Source of the DNA: Akkermansia muciniphila
GTDB taxonomy: Bacteria; Verrucomicrobiota; Verrucomicrobiia; Limisphaerales; BJHT01
NCBI GenBank assembly: GCA_945861535.1
Contig: CAMAUZ010000002.1
Coordinates: 1 to 64,000 of the forward strand
Direction: 5' to 3'
Length of the DNA: 64,000 nucleotides
Shown here one piece after another: positions 61,760 through 64,000 of the stretch. The stretch's first letter is position 1; each line of letters begins with the position of its first letter. The notes under the pieces are model-generated. The model had not been told where the DNA came from, did not search any database, and saw only the letters and a list, made by a program, of their open reading frames with translations. Position numbers and translations under genes: made by a program.

Positions 61760-62432
61760 AATTTTTCCGTTCTTACCCGTTACAGAAGGAAGCGCAGGGA
61801 AAGGTTACACGAAAAGATGAGCCATCTCGAATGGCGCGTCGTGGCCGCCGGATTGGCACGGCCGTGGCCATCAGTCAGCGCCGGTAATGGTGCGCTGCGA
61901 GAAAGATCGGCCGTAGTGGAGCATGGACATTTTCATTCGGACCTCGCCGTGCCCCCCGACCTCGCCTCCGCGTCGTGCCGGAGGCACGTAAGATATTAGC
62001 CGGTGGTGAAGCGCAGCGGAACCACCGGACCCGCCGCCCCAACCCCACCCTGCGCCCCGGCGGGGCGCGAGAGCCGGGAAAGCGCGCCGACACCGCTCGC
62101 CTCTGCGACGGGTCCTCCGGCGCTCGGCTGCCCGGCTGGCGCGCCCACGGGGTTGCCAGCAGGCCGGGAGGTTTTACCGGTGGTTTCGCTACGCTTCACC
62201 ACCGGCTAATTTCTTGCGTGCCTCCGGCACGACGCGGACGCGGAGTCGCCCGTCCCGACTCGGGGCGAGACGCCCCGAGAACTCGCAGGCGGGACGCCTG
62301 CGGTACCCTGGCGCCACCGTGCCTTGGTGCGCGGATTTCCGCGCCGTCCGCGGGTGTCGCCTCCGCCTCGTCACCTCGGCGGCTACTTTTCGCACCGCCT
62401 GTTCAGGCCGCTGTCTGACGGCCTGGCTGTGG
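61760..62432. other. Repeat-rich spacer with inverted family C copies
   Basis: A family C copy begins near 61910 (GTGCCGGAGGCACG at 61975) and its reverse complement follows at 62175-62235 (CTAATTTCTTGCGTGCCTCC). The two form a large inverted repeat around a GC-rich middle. No gene is convincing. A third smaller copy is at 57325-57495. Confidence 0.6.
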
Positions 62433-63332
62433 CTAAAAGTGCGTGAGCCGCTTAATGTGGCTGGCGCGGTCTTCGATGGCGGCGCGAGTCGCTTTGGTGG
62501 TGCGGCCGAGGCCGAAGCCTTCGCAGCAAAACGAGGCGACGACACTGCCGTAAATGATGGCTTTGCGGAGGTTCTGGTTCACCGAGCCGCGATGGCCGGC
62601 CAGGTAGCCGATGAGACCGCCGACGAAGGAATCCCCCGCGCCGGTGGGATCGACGACTTTTTCCAGCGGAAAGGCGGGGGCGATGAAGTGGCCGCCGGGA
62701 GCGGAGAGGATGGCACCGTGCTCGCCCTTCTTGACGATGACGTAGGCGGGGCCGAGGCGATGGATTTTCTTGATGGCGAGCGGGAGGTTGTCTTCGCCGG
62801 TGAGGTGCCGGGCTTCGCTGTCGTTGACGACGATGGCATCGACGCGGCGGAGGAGTTTCAGGAGGTCGGGGAGCGCGATGTTGATCCAGAGGTCCATGGT
62901 GTCGGCGATGACGAATTTGGGCTTGGCCATCTGCTGGAGGACGTGGAGCTGGAGGCCGGGGGAAATGTTCGCCAGCAGCACGTAGGGGATGTGGCGGTAA
63001 TGCGCGGGCAGTTCGGGGGAGAAGTTTTCGATGACGCCCAACTCGGTGAACAGCGTGCGGCGGTTGTTCATGTTCACCTCGTATTCGCCGCCCCAGTGAA
63101 AGGTCTTGCCGGTGGCGCGATGGAGGCCGTCGAGGTTGATGCCGTGCTTGCGGTAGAGCTTGACGTACTTGTCTGGAAAATCCTCGCCCACCACGCCGAC
63201 CAGGTGGACGGGGGCGAAGAAGCTCGCGGCGACGGCGGCGTGACTGGCCGAGCCACCCAGCAGGCGGGGGTTTTCGGCATAGGGAGTCTTGATCGAATCA
63301 AGGGCGGTGGTTCCAACGACAAGGACGCTCAT
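62433..63332 (-). CDS. PfkB-family carbohydrate/nucleoside kinase
   Basis: A 299-residue kinase. The N-terminal substrate loop is LLGGSASHAAVAAS and the ATP/catalytic loop near the C-terminus is VDPTGAGDSFVGGLIGYLAG, the PfkB signature with the catalytic Asp in GAGDS. DAIVVNDSEARHLTGED and YVIVKKGEHGAILSA give the adenine site. The sequence resembles sugar kinases and adenosine kinases; the substrate cannot be decided. It stands alone on the minus strand with no visible ribosome-binding site. Confidence 0.9.
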   Translation of the reverse strand: MSVLVVGTTALDSIKTPYAENPRLLGGSASHAAVAASFFAPVHLVGVVGEDFPDKYVKLYRKHGINLDGLHRATGKTFHWGGEYEVNMNNRRTLFTELGVIENFSPELPAHYRHIPYVLLANISPGLQLHVLQQMAKPKFVIADTMDLWINIALPDLLKLLRRVDAIVVNDSEARHLTGEDNLPLAIKKIHRLGPAYVIVKKGEHGAILSAPGGHFIAPAFPLEKVVDPTGAGDSFVGGLIGYLAGHRGSVNQNLRKAIIYGSVVASFCCEGFGLGRTTKATRAAIEDRASHIKRLTHF

Positions 63333-64000
63333 GGATGGGTGGGTTGGGCGGATGCTATTTATCTAAAACGGCCATTTAATTAACTGTGGATAAACCCGGA
63401 GGGACACGGATGGGAACGATGAAATGAAAAACCAAACCATGCACTGGCCTCAGGCGACGCTGAGCTTGCCACCCGAGAACACGGCGCTCCGGAGAGCGGT
63501 ACCACAACAGGTCGCGGGCATCTGAGTAAGGTGCATAGGCCGATTTGAACCACCGGTTTTCACCCGGTCGGTGGTGGAGCAATAGTCGGTTTCGATCCCG
63601 ACTACAACGCCGCAAGTGGATGACTTTTCTTCCCAAGACTTCCGGCGGCGTCGGCCGCGAGTTTCCAGCCGCCGGCCCGGTGGGCGGCTGAGCCGCAACC
63701 CAGGGAGCGCGACCGGTCCCCGGTCGCAGCGGCTGCGGAAACAGCGAACCAGTGGGAATCTCGCGGTACCCGCTCGCATTTGGAGCCGCCGCAGGCGGGC
63801 ACCGCCCGCGCGCCGAAGGCGGCCCTTCCAATCCAGGTAGGGACCCGTTGCGCGCGTCCCTGACCTTTTCCCTGCAACGCCGCACTCGCCTGCAAACCAG
63901 CGCCCTCGCCAATCCCACGCGCCCGACCCGGTGGATTGCAGTGCCGCGCGCAACGCGGCCCTACCACGATGCGTTCCCGCGCCACCTCGCATCGTTGCCC
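63333..64000. other. End-of-window spacer with repeats, no confident gene
   Basis: This final 670 bases hold no gene I can support. It contains the 16-mer GAGCGCGACCGGTCCC (63705-63720), GC-rich inverted words (GTGGGCGGCTGAG, CGCGCGCCGAAGG), and a tract whose minus-strand reading (RVKTGGSNRPMHLTQMP) looks like a dispersed sequence. A T-arm-like GTCGGTTTCGATCCCGAC at 63581 is not part of a tRNA. The promoter for the PfkB gene must lie near 63340-63380, where TAGATAAATAGCAT is AT-rich. Confidence 0.5.

Noticed and set aside
63581-63598. tRNA-like T-arm GTCGGTTTCGATCCCGAC
   Set aside because: No acceptor, D or anticodon stems fit around it, and the loop is one base too long.

Overview
The window looks like a chromosomal piece of a GC-rich, Gram-negative, soil or freshwater bacterium of the Verrucomicrobia/PVC type (inference). 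The reasons are secreted proteins with PEP-CTERM-like tails, two exosortases, giant TPR and WD40-kinase proteins, a Tat-exported Gfo/Idh oxidoreductase, many dispersed palindromic repeats, and few recognisable Shine-Dalgarno sites. No rRNA, tRNA or CRISPR array was found.

Layout. 1-900: the start of an IS1634-like transposase (cut by the window edge), a gene tail it may have severed, a 21-bp periodic repeat array and a REP-like element. 900-2308: a minus-strand arsenic pair, ArsC plus an aquaglyceroporin. 2500-5700: a PstS-like secreted protein with a clear rho-independent terminator, a PEP-CTERM protein, and two copies of a 220-bp palindromic element. 5834-14055: a FecR-like secreted protein, an O-antigen-ligase/TPR membrane protein, a membrane-anchored TPR protein, a PEP-CTERM trypsin-like protease, an exosortase-H-like enzyme with its membrane partner, and a DNRLRE-type surface protein.

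14369-35558: a large exopolysaccharide locus. On the minus strand, with mostly overlapping genes, lie an outer-membrane barrel protein, a Wza-like export protein, a Wzc-like tyrosine autokinase, a Wzx-like flippase, seven glycosyltransferases, a Wzy candidate, an acetyltransferase, two methyltransferases and finally an exosortase-EpsI fusion. The initiating WbaP/WcaJ-type phosphoglycosyltransferase is divergent on the plus strand. Together these describe a Wzx/Wzy-type polymer made on undecaprenyl phosphate, exported through Wza, and genetically tied to exosortase-based sorting of PEP-CTERM proteins.

35934-44096: the most unusual segment. Three genes linked by ATGA stop/start overlaps encode a membrane PEGA/coiled-coil protein, a small membrane protein, and a VirD4/HerA-like ATPase with a nuclease-like C-terminal domain. 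A convergent small HTH protein and a large serine recombinase follow. This looks like a mobile or mobilised module with no assigned function.

43812-64000: mostly stand-alone genes. They are a Gfo/Idh oxidoreductase, an aldo-keto reductase, an alpha/beta hydrolase, a TIR-domain protein, YacG, class II fructose-bisphosphate aldolase, a frameshifted TPR giant, a hybrid histidine kinase with a coupled response regulator, a Ser/Thr kinase with WD40-like repeats, and a PfkB-family kinase. They are separated by spacers full of dispersed palindromic repeats.
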